In this document: positions 8,713-19,151 of the stretch, piece by piece
Layout of the letters: each line of letters starts with the position of its first letter
Position numbering within the stretch: position 1 is the first letter of the stretch
DNA from: Actinomycetaceae bacterium
Lineage (GTDB): Bacteria; Actinomycetota; Actinomycetes; Actinomycetales; Actinomycetaceae
Direction of reading: 5' to 3'
DNA: 64,000 nt
Assembly: GCA_028724265.1 (NCBI GenBank)
Contig: JAQYDG010000005.1
Coordinates: 124,001 to 188,000, forward strand
The notes under the pieces: model-generated
Told to the model about the DNA's origin: nothing
Databases searched by the model: none
Seen by the model: only the letters and a program-made list of their open reading frames with translations
Made by a program: the position numbers and the translations under genes

Positions 8713-10161
8713 ATGCAGAAGCTCGTTGCTGGTATCGACTCGTCAACGCAGGCATGTAAAGTGATGATTCACGACGCTGAAACGGGCGCGCTCGTCCGAT
8801 CCGGGGTGGCTCGTCATGCAACGGGTACCGAGGTGGATCCGTTGATCTGGGAACGCGCACTGCGTGAAGCGGTTCGGCAAGCCGGCGGGCTCGACGATGT
8901 GGAAGCGCTCTCTATTGCTGGCCAACAACACGGTATGGTGGCGCTCGACGCCAAGGGCGAGGTAATACGTCCAGCTATTCTGTGGAATGACACTCGATCG
9001 GCTCCCGATGCTGCAGATCTGATTTCAGAGTTGGGGAACGGGGATCCCGAGCAAGGAAAACGCGCCTGGGCTCGCCGCTGTGGTTTGGTGCCCGTTGCGT
9101 CTTTTACTGTGACGAAGCTGCGGTGGATGGCTGCTCATGAGCCTCACAATATGGATAGGGTTCGGGCAATTGCACTTCCACATGACTGGCTGACGTGGCG
9201 ATTCATGCGATCTGCCGAAATTGCGGATCTCATCACTGATAGATCAGACGCTTCAGGAACGGGATATTTTAATCCTGTAGAAAACCGCTATGACGCAGGC
9301 TTACTTGAGCTCGCCGCACCGGGGGCGTCATCCCGAATAATCTTGCCGCGGGTGGTGGTTCACAATGAGCCCGCAGGGATGGCGGCAGTTGGCAAGAAAA
9401 ATATCGTTGTAGGGCCTGGCTGCGGAGATAACGCTGGTGCCGCACTCGGCTTAGCCGCACAGCCAGGGCAAGTCATTGTCTCAATCGGCACATCGGGCGT
9501 CGTCTCCTTGGTGGCACATCAGCAGGTCGCTGATAGTTCAGGTGCCGTGGCGGGGTTCGCTGACGCATCGGGTAAGTATCTGCCTCTTGTGGCAACGCTT
9601 AATGCGTCTCGAGTTCTCGATTCCTTTGCGCACCTGTTGGGCGTTGACTACGAAGGGTTTTCCCGTCTGGCACTTTCAGCTCCACCTGGAGCAGAAGGAT
9701 TGGTCTGTGTGCCTTATCTTGAGGGCGAACGTACGCCGAATCTCCCCTCGGCCACCGGAGCACTCCATGGAATCACGACGAAAAACCTCAGTGCTGCGAA
9801 CGTCGCCAGAGCGGCAGTCGAAGGCATGCTGTGCGGCATTGGTGAGGGGCTGCATGCACTGCGTCGCCTGGGAATCGACATGTCCAGTGTGATGTTGATT
9901 GGCGGCGGTTCTCGGTCTGAAGCTGTGCGCCGTATTGCACCGATTGTTTTAGGGCTGCCTGTTTCTGTTCCTGAAGCCGGCGAGTACGTCGCCGATGGAG
10001 CTGCTCGCCAGGCTGCGTGGGTAGTTGAGGGCGGGAAGGAACCGCCGCAGTGGACGCCTCGGCTATCAAGTGAATTTGAGGGTGTGTATCAGCCGTTTAT
10101 TGACGAGCGCTATCACGAGGTGTGCTCGCTTGTGTCTAGCCACTCTTCACAAGAGAAGTGA
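8713..10161 (+). CDS. xylB: FGGY-family carbohydrate kinase, xylulokinase-like
   Basis: 482 residues. It probably phosphorylates D-xylulose or a related pentulose or pentitol with ATP. FGGY landmarks are all present: [14 protein letters not shown] at the N terminus, [20 protein letters not shown], the phosphate-binding IGTSGVVS, and [16 protein letters not shown]. No isomerase gene is nearby, so the substrate is open. Start ATG 8713 gives the family-typical N terminus with GGGGG 5 nt upstream; ATG 8701, in frame and preceded by AAGG, is an alternative. First gene of a four-gene uptake operon. Confidence 0.85.
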   Translation: MQKLVAGIDSSTQACKVMIHDAETGALVRSGVARHATGTEVDPLIWERALREAVRQAGGLDDVEALSIAGQQHGMVALDAKGEVIRPAILWNDTRSAPDAADLISELGNGDPEQGKRAWARRCGLVPVASFTVTKLRWMAAHEPHNMDRVRAIALPHDWLTWRFMRSAEIADLITDRSDASGTGYFNPVENRYDAGLLELAAPGASSRIILPRVVVHNEPAGMAAVGKKNIVVGPGCGDNAGAALGLAAQPGQVIVSIGTSGVVSLVAHQQVADSSGAVAGFADASGKYLPLVATLNASRVLDSFAHLLGVDYEGFSRLALSAPPGAEGLVCVPYLEGERTPNLPSATGALHGITTKNLSAANVARAAVEGMLCGIGEGLHALRRLGIDMSSVMLIGGGSRSEAVRRIAPIVLGLPVSVPEAGEYVADGAARQAAWVVEGGKEPPQWTPRLSSEFEGVYQPFIDERYHEVCSLVSSHSSQEK

Positions 10162-10173
10162 AAAGGATCGACG

Positions 10174-11184
10174 ATGAAAAAGAAAAGTTTTCCTCAAGAA
10201 GCCGGCGTCATCGCTGTTGTCGTGGTGGTCGGTATTGCGCTGTCACTGGTCGCGCCGGCCTTTCGTACGGTTGATAATCTGATGGTGTTGCTGCTTAACG
10301 GCACTGTCGTGCTGTTTTTAGCGCTCGGGCAGTCGTTTGTCCTGCTGACGGGCGGTATCGACCTTTCGGTGGGCTCGAATATCGCGCTCACAGGTGTGAT
10401 CGCTGCGATGTGTATGAGGTCGGGCGCGCCGTGGTGGGCTGGCGCTCTGATTGCCATTGCGATCGGTATAGTAGTGGGCTTGTTTAATGGTGCACTCGTC
10501 TACTGGGGAAAAATGCCGCCGTTCATCGTCACATTTGCGACATTTGGCATTTCCGCATCGATCCCGAAAATCATGACCAATGGCGCTTCAGTTCCTATTT
10601 CTGATCCTCTGTTTGCGGTTTTTGGGCGCGGCTCATTTTTGTCGATCCCAATTCCTGTGATTCTGGCGGTTATCGCGTCGATTGTTCTCGCCGGATTTCT
10701 GAAGAGAACTGCCACTGGTGTGCATATTTATGCTGTGGGCGGGAACAAAGAAACGGCGCGGCTTGCAGGTGTGAACGTCGGAAAGATTACGTTGCTTGTG
10801 TACACGATATCCGGCGTGTGTGCGGCCTTCGGCGGAATCATTACTGCTTCGCGTTTGATGACGGGTTATCCCACAGCGGGAGCCGGCACCGAGCAATTTT
10901 ATTCCATCGCATCCGCAGTCGTGGGCGGCGTCAGCCTTTTTGGCGGTGTCGGAACAATCTTGGGCGCATTCTGTGGTGCGATTCTGATTGCAGAAGTGTC
11001 GAATGGTATGAACGTGATCGGAGTAAGCGCTTATTGGCAGCCCCTCGTCATCGGGGTCATTATTCTCCTGGGCGTCCTGATCGATTCAAATCGCAGGAGT
11101 ATTTCTTTGAAGGGTTTCTTCGCCCGGAGTCGGACGCGCGCTGCTACAGAGCCTCGCAACACAGAAGTGGGCGAGCATAGGTGA
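10174..11184 (+). CDS. CUT2 sugar ABC transporter permease (RbsC/XylH-like)
   Basis: 336 residues, strongly hydrophobic with about 8-10 membrane segments. The segment LALGQSFVLLTGGIDLSVGS is diagnostic of the RbsC/AraH/XylH permease family, and YAVGGNKETARLAGV forms the cytoplasmic coupling loop. It forms the membrane channel for a monosaccharide, probably the substrate of the upstream kinase. It starts 12 bp after the kinase with AAAAGGA upstream. The C-terminal 25 residues are charged and lineage-specific. Confidence 0.92.
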   Translation: MKKKSFPQEAGVIAVVVVVGIALSLVAPAFRTVDNLMVLLLNGTVVLFLALGQSFVLLTGGIDLSVGSNIALTGVIAAMCMRSGAPWWAGALIAIAIGIVVGLFNGALVYWGKMPPFIVTFATFGISASIPKIMTNGASVPISDPLFAVFGRGSFLSIPIPVILAVIASIVLAGFLKRTATGVHIYAVGGNKETARLAGVNVGKITLLVYTISGVCAAFGGIITASRLMTGYPTAGAGTEQFYSIASAVVGGVSLFGGVGTILGAFCGAILIAEVSNGMNVIGVSAYWQPLVIGVIILLGVLIDSNRRSISLKGFFARSRTRAATEPRNTEVGEHR

Positions 11185-11201
11185 GAGGCGTGCATCCGCG
11201 C

Positions 11202-11235
11202 ATAGTCGTGCTTGCTGCGTGAACAGCAAGACTAT
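11202..11235 (+). other. Stem-loop between permease and binding-protein genes
   Basis: CTTGCTG (11211-11217) pairs with CAGCAAG (11224-11230) around a 6-nt loop. The stem extends through a bulge by ATAGT (11202-11206) with ACTAT (11231-11235). There is no T-run, so it is not a terminator; a processing or stabilising hairpin is possible. Confidence 0.5.
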
Positions 11236-11271
11236 TGGTACTACCTCTTCGATGATGAAAGGTTATATGAG

Positions 11272-12285
11272 ATGAAATATAAATTGAGACTCGTCGCTGT
11301 GGGAGCGGCGTTGATGCTGATGACGAGTGCATGTAGTGCTGTTGACACAGGCGCATCAAGTACCGAGTCAGCGGCAAGCGGTGAAAGTTCGTCGGAGCAC
11401 GTTCAGCTGCCCGCGAGCTGCACATCAGCGAAGCCTCTTCTTGGGGTTTTGTTGCCAAATCTGACGAATCCTTACTATGTTGCCATGCAGCGTGGTTTCC
11501 TGAACGAGGGCGAGAAACAAGGATTTTCGGTCAAGGTTTCTATTGCCAACGATGACGATGCCAATCAGCTCGCTCAAGCGCAGGCTCTGCTCCAGGACAA
11601 GCCATGCGCGCTTGCGTTGAATCCCGTCAACTCGGATCCTGCCGCAGCTATTGTGCAGGCGGCAAACCAGGCGGGAGTGCCAGTCTTCAACGTTAACGTC
11701 GGTGTGTCACCCGATGCGTTGAAGGCGCAGAATGCGAAGATCGTCCAGTATCTCGGCGCAGACAATGCGGAGGGAGGTACTGTGATTGGGCAGCAAGTTG
11801 TGAAAGACATGGGGAAGGACACCCAGCTTCATATTGGTTTTGTGACGGCTCCCGATCAGACAATTGTGGTGGAACGTGACGATGCATTTAAAGCAGCAGT
11901 CGGCACTGGATCAAAGGTCTCTTTTGACGCTACTGTCGATGGAAAAGTCCAGCTCGATACCTCTGTGAACGTCACCTCGGCAATGCTTCAGGGGAATCCG
12001 CAGATGAATGTGATTTTTGCGTCTACCGGTCCTGCGGTACAAGGGGCATTGCAGGCTGTTCAGGCATCAGGACGCGATGTGAAAGTGTACGGTTTCTGCG
12101 CGGCGGATGTTGCGCCGTCCGATCACTATCCAGCTTGTGTTGCGCAAGAACCAGAAGATTACGGGACGCGCGTTGTGGATCAAGTGAAATCCTATATTGG
12201 CGGCAAGAGTGTGGAAGCAAAGATTCTTCGCCCACTCAAATTGTTTACGCCCGGGCAGACTCCAGCTGCAGGCGAGGTTGGTTAG
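11272..12285 (+). CDS. Sugar ABC transporter substrate-binding lipoprotein
   Basis: 337 residues. An N-terminal lipoprotein signal (basic start, hydrophobic core, TSAC with lipid-modified Cys at residue 21) is followed by a Ser/Glu-rich linker and a type 1 periplasmic-binding fold (LGVLLPNLTNPYYVAMQRGF, NPVNSDPAAAIVQAANQAGVPV). It captures a monosaccharide outside the cell for the CUT2 importer. I place the start at ATG 11272, where the signal peptide begins; AAAGG lies about 10 nt upstream. The ATPase gene starts 2 bp after its stop. Confidence 0.9.
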   Translation: MKYKLRLVAVGAALMLMTSACSAVDTGASSTESAASGESSSEHVQLPASCTSAKPLLGVLLPNLTNPYYVAMQRGFLNEGEKQGFSVKVSIANDDDANQLAQAQALLQDKPCALALNPVNSDPAAAIVQAANQAGVPVFNVNVGVSPDALKAQNAKIVQYLGADNAEGGTVIGQQVVKDMGKDTQLHIGFVTAPDQTIVVERDDAFKAAVGTGSKVSFDATVDGKVQLDTSVNVTSAMLQGNPQMNVIFASTGPAVQGALQAVQASGRDVKVYGFCAADVAPSDHYPACVAQEPEDYGTRVVDQVKSYIGGKSVEAKILRPLKLFTPGQTPAAGEVG

Positions 12286-12287
12286 GT

Positions 12288-13922
12288 ATGGTACAGGCAG
12301 ATGAGATGCCTGACTCCGATAAGGGATTCAGGGCAGTAGGATTAGTCAAGACTTTCGCCGGAGTGCCTGCGCTGGCAGGCGTCTCATTTGCGTTGCGTCC
12401 AGGCGAAGTCGTTGGGCTCGTCGGCCATAATGGCGCCGGAAAATCGACACTCTTAAAGACGCTAGCGGGCGCGCACAGCTATGACGGCGGCACACTGTTG
12501 TTAGATGGCAGCGAGGTTCATTTTGCGGATCCGTCTGATGCGTTCGCCCACGGTGTCGCAACTGTGTATCAAGAGCTCTCGCTTCTGGAGAATTTGAGCG
12601 TCAAAAGAAATATTTGGCTGGGGCACGAGCTCACGTCGTTCTCGGGTTTGAACGAGGAGCAGATGAGTGCACAAGCGCAGGATTTACTCGATGACTTCGA
12701 TCTCACGATGGATCTGGATGCCAAGCTTTCGGCGTACTCAGTTGCAGAACGTCAGCTGCTGGAAATCGCCGTTGCTGTATCCAAGGATTGCCAATATCTC
12801 CTCCTTGACGAGCCGACCACATCGCTCGAGGCGGAGCAGATCGCCCGCCTCCTTGACCGAATACGCGACCTTGCACGGCGCAAGAATGTTGGCGTTCTGC
12901 TTGTGGATCACAAACTGGATGAACTCTACGATGTTGCAGACCGTATTGTTGCCCTGGTGGATGGCCGTGTGATTTTCGATGAAAAGGCTGCTGATATCGA
13001 CCACGATGATGTGATCCGGGCTATCGTGGGCGCCGGCGCAGAAGGTGACGTGGAAGATGAGTCGAGTGCTCTGGATGCGGTGAGTGCTCACGATGGGCGA
13101 CGTGACGGCGCTGGTCGAGGAGCGGAGCCACGCGAGAAAATAAGGAGGAGCCCCGCCAGTGCAACGGAAAACCCAGGAAGCGCAGCGGGCAGAGAAAATG
13201 TTGCCTTGATGGCTGAACACATTAGTGGGCCACACCTGGCAGATATATCAGTATCGTCACACATTGGCGAAGTCGTGGGGCTCTACGGACTGATTGGTGC
13301 CGGACGCACGGAGTTTCTTCGCACGATGATCGGTGTGGAGCCGATGTACGGCGGCAGATTGACGCTATTCGGCGACGAATATGTGCCGAAAAATCCTGCT
13401 GATGCGAGCCGGCATGGATTCGCATATGTCACAGAAGAACGCAAAATCGACGGCATTGTGCCGAGGATGTCGAGCCCGGACAATGTCTCGCTGCCCATTC
13501 TGCGCAAGTACACGCGGGCGGGCGTTTTGTCCCAGTCTCGGTTACGGGCGATGACTCACGAGTACATCGACAAGCTCAAGGTGAAAGGCAATGTGGCCGG
13601 TCCGATTGAAGAACTATCGGGAGGCAATCAACAGAAAATCCTTATTGCGCGTGCTTTGGCGCAGAATCCGAGGGTGCTGCTCCTGGATGAACCAACAAAA
13701 GGCGTCGATATTGGCGTGAAATCTGAAATCCATAGCCTTTTACGGGCGATGGCACGTGAGGGCATGTCGCTGATTGTTGTTTCCTCTGAGGAGGAAGAAA
13801 TCCTCGACGTGGCCGATGTTGTGTACGTTTTTGTTGCGGGAAGAACAACGGGAAGCCCGATCCCCGTCGATCAGCTCTCTGTGGCGAAACTTCGCTCCCT
13901 CGCCTGGCAACAACATCGCTGA
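12288..13922 (+). CDS. CUT2 sugar ABC transporter ATPase, duplicated domain (RbsA-like)
   Basis: 544 residues with two ABC domains. The first has Walker A GHNGAGKST and Walker B YLLLDEPTT, with a divergent signature (YSVAERQ). The second has the degenerate P-loop GLIGAGRTEF usual in RbsA, the signature LSGGNQQK and LLLDEPTKGVD. It energises the adjacent permease. Between the domains, about residues 255-305, lies an Asp/Glu/Arg/Ala-rich stretch longer than the usual linker. The start ATG is 2 bp from the preceding stop, so translation is probably coupled. Last gene of the operon. Confidence 0.93.
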   Translation: MVQADEMPDSDKGFRAVGLVKTFAGVPALAGVSFALRPGEVVGLVGHNGAGKSTLLKTLAGAHSYDGGTLLLDGSEVHFADPSDAFAHGVATVYQELSLLENLSVKRNIWLGHELTSFSGLNEEQMSAQAQDLLDDFDLTMDLDAKLSAYSVAERQLLEIAVAVSKDCQYLLLDEPTTSLEAEQIARLLDRIRDLARRKNVGVLLVDHKLDELYDVADRIVALVDGRVIFDEKAADIDHDDVIRAIVGAGAEGDVEDESSALDAVSAHDGRRDGAGRGAEPREKIRRSPASATENPGSAAGRENVALMAEHISGPHLADISVSSHIGEVVGLYGLIGAGRTEFLRTMIGVEPMYGGRLTLFGDEYVPKNPADASRHGFAYVTEERKIDGIVPRMSSPDNVSLPILRKYTRAGVLSQSRLRAMTHEYIDKLKVKGNVAGPIEELSGGNQQKILIARALAQNPRVLLLDEPTKGVDIGVKSEIHSLLRAMAREGMSLIVVSSEEEEILDVADVVYVFVAGRTTGSPIPVDQLSVAKLRSLAWQQHR

Positions 13923-13969
13923 GCCTTATCACTGGCATAGCTTGGCCGGGCAGAGATGACTCGACCTGG

Positions 13970-14015
13970 CGCAAAAAACGATGGCTGCTCCTGACGTCTT
14001 GCCAGCAGCAGCCAT
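13970..14015 (-). terminator. Rho-independent terminator of pncB
   Basis: ATGGCTGCT (13981-13989) pairs with AGCAGCCAT (14007-14015). Read on the minus strand the stem is followed by CG and six T residues (13978-13973). It lies about 83 bp after the pncB stop. No T-run follows on the plus strand, so it acts mainly for pncB. Confidence 0.8.
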
Positions 14016-14097
14016 ACGCTCAGCCTCCTCATACGTAGTGTCGGCGGCCGTTTCCTCGTGAGGATGACGCGGTGATGACCGAGGTAACTATGCCTCG

Positions 14098-15447
14098 CTA
14101 CGCCTCATGAAGATTCAGCATCTTCGTTGGAACTGCAGGGGCACCTTCGCTCAGCCTCCACCCATCGCCAGGCAGCGCATTGCGTGCCTCTTCATGACGC
14201 TTTGCACCATCGGCGATTGTGTGATTTCCGATGTACTCAGGGTCGATCTCGCCATCAATGACAAGATGCGCTTGTAAAGGTCGAGCGCCGACTTTCTTAA
14301 TGTAGTCCAGCCCCTCCTCATAGCTTTCGGCCTCGACGACGAGCTCTTGTGCAGCCCTGCCATACTCGTCGCGGACACGCCCAGCCACCTTGAAACCACC
14401 GACGGTTGCTTTGGCTTGGGAGCGCTTGGCCACAGGCACCATAGATCCGTCGTCGCCTTCGCGCAACACCAGCTTGTAGACCATCTCGGCGGTAGGGTGC
14501 CCAGAACCGGTGACCATGCGCGTGCCAACACCGTATGCATCTGCGGGTGCGGCGTTGAGTGCGGCGATCGAGTACTCGTCCAGATCGCTCGTCACAGTGA
14601 TGCGTGTAGATGTGGCGCCCATGGCGTCAAGTTGTTCGCGCACCTTAAAAGCTTGGGAAACGAGGTCGCCGGAGTCGATACGAACACCGCCGAGTTCACC
14701 GCCAGCCGCGCGGGCAGCTTGAACAGCCAACTCAACACCGTGAGGAATATCAAAGGTATCGACCAGAAGGGTCGTATCCGTCCCCATCGTCGAAATCTGT
14801 GAGGCGAAGGCCTCCTCCTCCGAATCGTGGAGCAGCGTAAAAGAGTGGGCAGCCGTGCCGGAGATCGGAATGTCATATCGCATTCCTGCTTCCAGATCTG
14901 ACGTGCCAACAAATCCCGCTATCATCGCGGCACGCGCAGCATGGATCGCAGCCTCTTCGTGGGTACGGCGTGCGCCAAAATCCATGCAGGGGCGGCCATG
15001 AGCTGCCATCGTCATTCGGGACGCGGCTGTGGCAACAGCTGAATCGTGGTTGAGGATCGAGAGCACAACGGTTTCGAGCACGCACGCCTGTGCAAACGTG
15101 CCCTCAACGGTGAAAATCGGAGAGTAGGGGAAATAGAGTTCTCCCTCTGGATAGCCATAGACGTTGCCTGAAAAATGGTAATTCTTCAGGAAGTCGAGCG
15201 TTTCGTCGTGCAGGATATTCTTGGATCGCAACCACTCAATCTGTTCGTCAGTGAAATGGAAATCTCGGATTGCTTCAAGAACACGACTTGTACCTGCTAC
15301 AACACCGTAGCGGCGAGAGCCCGGCAGGCGCCGAGCAAAAACTTCAAAAACCGAATGACGTGAGGCTGTGCCATCCAGAATGGCAGCATCGACCATCGTC
15401 AATTCATACATATCTGTGAGCAACGATGTGCTGGATAGACCTTCCAT
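14098..15447 (-). CDS. pncB: Nicotinate phosphoribosyltransferase
   Basis: 449 residues. It converts nicotinate and PRPP to nicotinate mononucleotide in NAD salvage. Family features include LLTDMYELTMVDAAILDG at the N terminus, SVFEVFARRLPGSRRYGV, the GTAAHSFTLLHDSE region and GVRIDSGDLVSQAFKVREQL. ATG 15447 starts exactly where homologues begin. It has no Shine-Dalgarno; instead TACAAT (15460-15455 on the minus strand) ends 7 nt before it, suggesting a leaderless mRNA. Divergent from murI. nadD, which uses its product, is near the end of the window. Confidence 0.92.
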   Translation of the reverse strand: MEGLSSTSLLTDMYELTMVDAAILDGTASRHSVFEVFARRLPGSRRYGVVAGTSRVLEAIRDFHFTDEQIEWLRSKNILHDETLDFLKNYHFSGNVYGYPEGELYFPYSPIFTVEGTFAQACVLETVVLSILNHDSAVATAASRMTMAAHGRPCMDFGARRTHEEAAIHAARAAMIAGFVGTSDLEAGMRYDIPISGTAAHSFTLLHDSEEEAFASQISTMGTDTTLLVDTFDIPHGVELAVQAARAAGGELGGVRIDSGDLVSQAFKVREQLDAMGATSTRITVTSDLDEYSIAALNAAPADAYGVGTRMVTGSGHPTAEMVYKLVLREGDDGSMVPVAKRSQAKATVGGFKVAGRVRDEYGRAAQELVVEAESYEEGLDYIKKVGARPLQAHLVIDGEIDPEYIGNHTIADGAKRHEEARNALPGDGWRLSEGAPAVPTKMLNLHEA

Positions 15448-15603
15448 ATCAGCAATTGTAGGTCTTTTAGGACTTGCGTTATTCAAGCGCGTGTGTATGC
15501 GACAATACGGGCTGTGACGAGAGGATGCGCCCACCGATCGGTGGTAAAATTCACCCGTATTTGGGCTGCACAGTTTGAGCGAAAGGCGCTACGATCGGTT
15601 ACC

Positions 15604-16452
15604 ATGCGTCGGGATTTTGTGGGTGTCTTTGATTCGGGCTACGGTGGCCTGACGGTCCTCAGGGCACTGATACACGAGTTTCCGCACGAGAAGTTCGTTT
15701 ATTTTGGCGACAATGCACATGCCCCCTATGGTTCGCGTTCTGTGGCGGACGTGCAACGTTTGGCGTTCACATCACTGGATATTCTCGCTCAGGCAGGGGC
15801 GAAGGCGCTTGTTGTTGCATGCAACACGGCGTGTGCAGCCGCCCTACCGCACATTATTGAGCGATATCAGGTGGGAATGCATATTCCCGTTGTCGATGTG
15901 GTTGCCCCGACGGCGCGTGCACTCGCTGCGGCAACAACGTCAGGCACAGTAGGCGTTATCGCCACTGATGTGACGATTCGGCAGCACACATACCAGGACG
16001 CCTTGAAGGCGCTCAATCCGCATCTCTCCATTACTGCTGTCGCGTGCCCAGAGTTCGTTCCGCTTATCGAAGCTGGACGAATAGCCGGCAGCGATGTGGA
16101 CTCGATTGTTGCTCGATCGTTGAGCCCTATCGCAGCAGCACACGTTGATTCGCTCGCCCTCGGGTGTACTCACTATCCGTTGCTTATCGACGCGATTGCT
16201 GGCTTTGTTGGTGATGGGGTGCGCATTGTGGATGCATCGCCAACAGCTCAAGTGCTGCGCGATGTGCTTGGCGAACATGCTTTATTGGCGGAGGATATGA
16301 AGCAGGGGGTGACGACGTTCGTCACGTCTGCAGATCCAACCGAGTTTCGGGCACGAGCCCAGGCGTTCCTCGGACTCGACGTTCCTCCAGTTTATTCATC
16401 TTCGTTTTTTGCAGCCGAGTGCGTGGGTCAGGAAAATGACGAGATGGGATGA
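15604..16452 (+). CDS. murI: Glutamate racemase
   Basis: 282 residues. It makes D-glutamate for peptidoglycan. The opening GVFDSGYGGLTVLRAL and YFGDNAHAPYGSRS are typical, and both catalytic cysteines are present in VACNTACAA and LGCTHYPLL. The open frame extends 37 codons upstream, but ATG 15604 gives the normal N terminus. It lacks a Shine-Dalgarno; TACGAT (15590-15595) stands 8 nt before the ATG, so the transcript may be leaderless. It heads the conserved actinobacterial murI-MBL-rph-rdgB cluster. Confidence 0.95.
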   Translation: MRRDFVGVFDSGYGGLTVLRALIHEFPHEKFVYFGDNAHAPYGSRSVADVQRLAFTSLDILAQAGAKALVVACNTACAAALPHIIERYQVGMHIPVVDVVAPTARALAAATTSGTVGVIATDVTIRQHTYQDALKALNPHLSITAVACPEFVPLIEAGRIAGSDVDSIVARSLSPIAAAHVDSLALGCTHYPLLIDAIAGFVGDGVRIVDASPTAQVLRDVLGEHALLAEDMKQGVTTFVTSADPTEFRARAQAFLGLDVPPVYSSSFFAAECVGQENDEMG

Positions 16453-16600
16453 CTGTGTAGATGGGGAAGCAGTGTTGACGGGTGATCGAACATACGAGCG
16501 AGCGCATGAGGATGTGCGCAGACAACTCCAATGCGGAGAGCCGTACGGAAATAAAAGCGTTGCTGGGATAACGGGGTTGCCCAGATAGGGGAGTGAAGCA

Positions 16601-17395
16601 ATGAAGCTACAGATTCTTGGCTGTTCAGGGTCAATGTCTGGCCCGCATTCGGCCGCGTCGGCATACTTGGTCAGTGCACCGGGGTACGATGATGTGGGCA
16701 ATCCGCGTACTTTCAGATTTGTGATGGATTTTGGACCAGGGGCAATGGGAGCACTGTTGCGCACCTGCGATCCGGCTGATATCGATGCGATGGTTCTCAG
16801 TCACTTGCATACGGATCACTGCGCGGATCTGGTAGGGATGCAGGTCTATCGCAGATGGCACCCTTCAGGATCCTTGAAGCCAATCCCGGTTTATTCTCCT
16901 GGCGACGGTTTGAGACGCACATTACAGTTGAGTGACGATCCTCAGGATGAGACATACGAAGGAGAATTTGACTTCCATCTCCTTTCGCCGTCGGACACGA
17001 TACATGTTGGACCGATCTCGATTAGCGCCTTCCGTGCGCTGCATCCAGTTGATGCGTTGAGTCTGCGTATTCAAGGTCCGAGTGATCGACACGATGGTGA
17101 TGCTCTGCTCGCTTTTTCTGGTGACACTGACGTCTGTGAAGGAGTTGCACAAGCCAGCCGCGATGTCGACCTGTTCCTGTGCGAGGCTGCATTCCTTGAA
17201 GGGCGTGATACGGCGCGGGGCGTTCACATGACGGGAGTGCGCGCAGGAAAGCTCGCTCAGTCGGTTGGGGCACATTCCCTGGCGCTGACTCATCTCCAGC
17301 CATGGACTGACCCGCAGGATGTGCAGGCTGAGGCTCAAGAATACTTTTCCGGCGATTTGCACGTGGTCAAAGCAGGAGACGAGTTTATTCTCTGA
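16601..17395 (+). CDS. MBL-fold metal-dependent hydrolase
   Basis: 264 residues. A metallo-beta-lactamase fold protein with the metal motif LSHLHTDHCADL near residue 65, MDFGPGAMGAL before it, FSGDTDVCEG and LTHLQPW later. The set resembles the RNase Z-like MBL hydrolases regularly found between murI and rph in Actinobacteria; the substrate is unknown, and a nucleic-acid or cyclic-nucleotide phosphodiester is one possibility. GGGGAGTGAAGC gives a good ribosome binding site. 148 bp after murI, 164 bp before rph. Confidence 0.85.
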   Translation: MKLQILGCSGSMSGPHSAASAYLVSAPGYDDVGNPRTFRFVMDFGPGAMGALLRTCDPADIDAMVLSHLHTDHCADLVGMQVYRRWHPSGSLKPIPVYSPGDGLRRTLQLSDDPQDETYEGEFDFHLLSPSDTIHVGPISISAFRALHPVDALSLRIQGPSDRHDGDALLAFSGDTDVCEGVAQASRDVDLFLCEAAFLEGRDTARGVHMTGVRAGKLAQSVGAHSLALTHLQPWTDPQDVQAEAQEYFSGDLHVVKAGDEFIL

Positions 17396-17559
17396 TGCTT
17401 ATATCCTCTCTCATGTTTTTGTCCGTCGGTTTTATGTTCGTCAGCCTCTGAGCGCGGCCTTTCGAGCGCGTCGTTCTCGCAGGTGCAGATATACATACAG
17501 ATATGCATATCGTTCTTCGTTGCGTGACGACGACTGTAGGCTCAAGATATGCTCAAGAT

Positions 17560-18342
17560 ATGAGTATTCAACGAGGTGATGGGCGTGCATTCGATGAGAT
17601 GCGGCCTGTGAAGATTCAGAGGAATTGGCTCGAACATGGTGAGGGCAGTGTTCTCATCTCTTTCGGGAAAACGACGGTCTTGTGTGTCGCGTCGTTCACG
17701 CCCGGGGTGCCTCGGTGGCGTCAAGACTCTGGTTTGGGATGGGTCACAGGCGAATATGCCATGCTTCCACGCGCCACACACGATAGGTCTCAACGTGAGT
17801 CCGTGAAGGGTAAGCCATCCGGGCGCACTCAGGAGATTTCACGGTTGCTCGGCCGATCCTTGCGTGCTGCTGTGGATATGAGCGCGCTTGGCGAGAATAC
17901 GATTATTTTGGACTGTGACGTTCTGCAAGCTGATGGCGGAACACGTACCGCAGCAATTACGGGCGGGTTCGTTGCCCTCGCAGAGGCTGTTGCCTGGGGT
18001 GTGACGCAGGGGCACATCCACGCGAAGCAGGGGAATCCCGTTCTGCGTCACACGATTTCTGCCGTCTCTGTGGGGATCATCGACGGTACGCCGATGCTCG
18101 ACCTTCCATATGAAGAAGACTCGCGTGCGGACACCGATATGAACATTGTGGCTGCAGGCGACGGGCGTATCATCGAGGTTCAGGGAACAGCGGAACGCGA
18201 GCCCTTTAGCAGACTTGAGCTTGGAGAGCTCCTTGACTTAGCCGAGATCGGTAATCGTCAGTTAGCTGCGCTGCAGCGCAGTGCGCTTTTTGAACTCGAC
18301 AATCCTATTGACCCGGCGTTGATCGGAGGTTTTGCTCGATGA
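17560..18342 (+). CDS. rph: Ribonuclease PH
   Basis: 260 residues. A phosphate-dependent 3'-5' exoribonuclease that trims tRNA 3' ends. Family motifs: [40 protein letters not shown], the active-site region [18 protein letters not shown] and [19 protein letters not shown] 17560 is chosen; it lacks a Shine-Dalgarno, but TATGCT (17548-17553) lies 6 nt upstream, so it may be leaderless. Its TGA overlaps the ATG of rdgB (ATGA), as in many Actinobacteria. Confidence 0.95.
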   Translation: MSIQRGDGRAFDEMRPVKIQRNWLEHGEGSVLISFGKTTVLCVASFTPGVPRWRQDSGLGWVTGEYAMLPRATHDRSQRESVKGKPSGRTQEISRLLGRSLRAAVDMSALGENTIILDCDVLQADGGTRTAAITGGFVALAEAVAWGVTQGHIHAKQGNPVLRHTISAVSVGIIDGTPMLDLPYEEDSRADTDMNIVAAGDGRIIEVQGTAEREPFSRLELGELLDLAEIGNRQLAALQRSALFELDNPIDPALIGGFAR

Positions 18343-19064
18343 GCACGACATCCGTGAACTCGCCAGGCGCCGCGTCCGATCCGGGTTCCGTGCATGATCT
18401 AAAGGCTCAGACCACCGTACATGTGCGTGATGGCGTGCGTCTGATTCTGGCAACCCACAACGAGCATAAGGTTCGTGAGCTGAGGGAGATCCTTGTGCCG
18501 CTAGTTTCTGGTCTTGCACCCGAACATATCATCGGCGCGGAGTCCTTGGCTTTGCCGGAGCCAGTGGAGGACGGTGTGACATTCGAGCAGAACGCGCTCA
18601 TTAAGGCTCGTGCAGTTGCGTCAGCGACTGGGGTGATGACGCTGGCAGACGATTCGGGGCTTGGCGTCGATGTGATGGGTGGTGCGCCGGGGATCTTTTC
18701 AGCCCGATGGGCCGGTCGGCATGGTGACGACGCAGCGAATCGGCATCTCCTGCTCGCACAGTTAGCCGATATTGCGCGTGAACATCGGGGTGCGCAATTC
18801 ACGTGTGCCGCGGCGCTCGTGGTTCCGCATGCTGATGGGAGTATGGATGAACATGTCGAAACTGGCGTGATGCGTGGGCATCTCGGATTCACTGAGCACG
18901 GCGAGAACGGTTTTGGCTATGATCCTGTGTTCTATCCCGATGGGTATGATCGCACCAATGCCGAACTGCGACCACAGGAGAAGGACGCCATCTCCCACCG
19001 TGGAAAGGCGTTCAGGCAACTGGCACCCTTCGTTGAGCACGCTTTAGCGCTCGGTACCAGATAA
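18339..19064 (+). CDS. rdgB: XTP/dITP diphosphatase
   Basis: 241 residues. A HAM1-type pyrophosphatase that removes non-canonical purine nucleotides (XTP, dITP, ITP). Motifs: [44 protein letters not shown], and the C-terminal [15 protein letters not shown] with [11 protein letters not shown]. The first 35 residues before the motif are a low-complexity extension. It overlaps rph by 4 bp, so translation is coupled. The following 87 bp show no clear terminator. Confidence 0.95.
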   Translation: MSTTSVNSPGAASDPGSVHDLKAQTTVHVRDGVRLILATHNEHKVRELREILVPLVSGLAPEHIIGAESLALPEPVEDGVTFEQNALIKARAVASATGVMTLADDSGLGVDVMGGAPGIFSARWAGRHGDDAANRHLLLAQLADIAREHRGAQFTCAAALVVPHADGSMDEHVETGVMRGHLGFTEHGENGFGYDPVFYPDGYDRTNAELRPQEKDAISHRGKAFRQLAPFVEHALALGTR

Positions 19065-19151
19065 ATCCTTCCCGGCTCCCGGTTCGTTCCCGGCGTGCAG
19101 GCACAGGCACAGCTTTTTATTAGCAGACCCGCGTTATGCAACAGCTACGCG

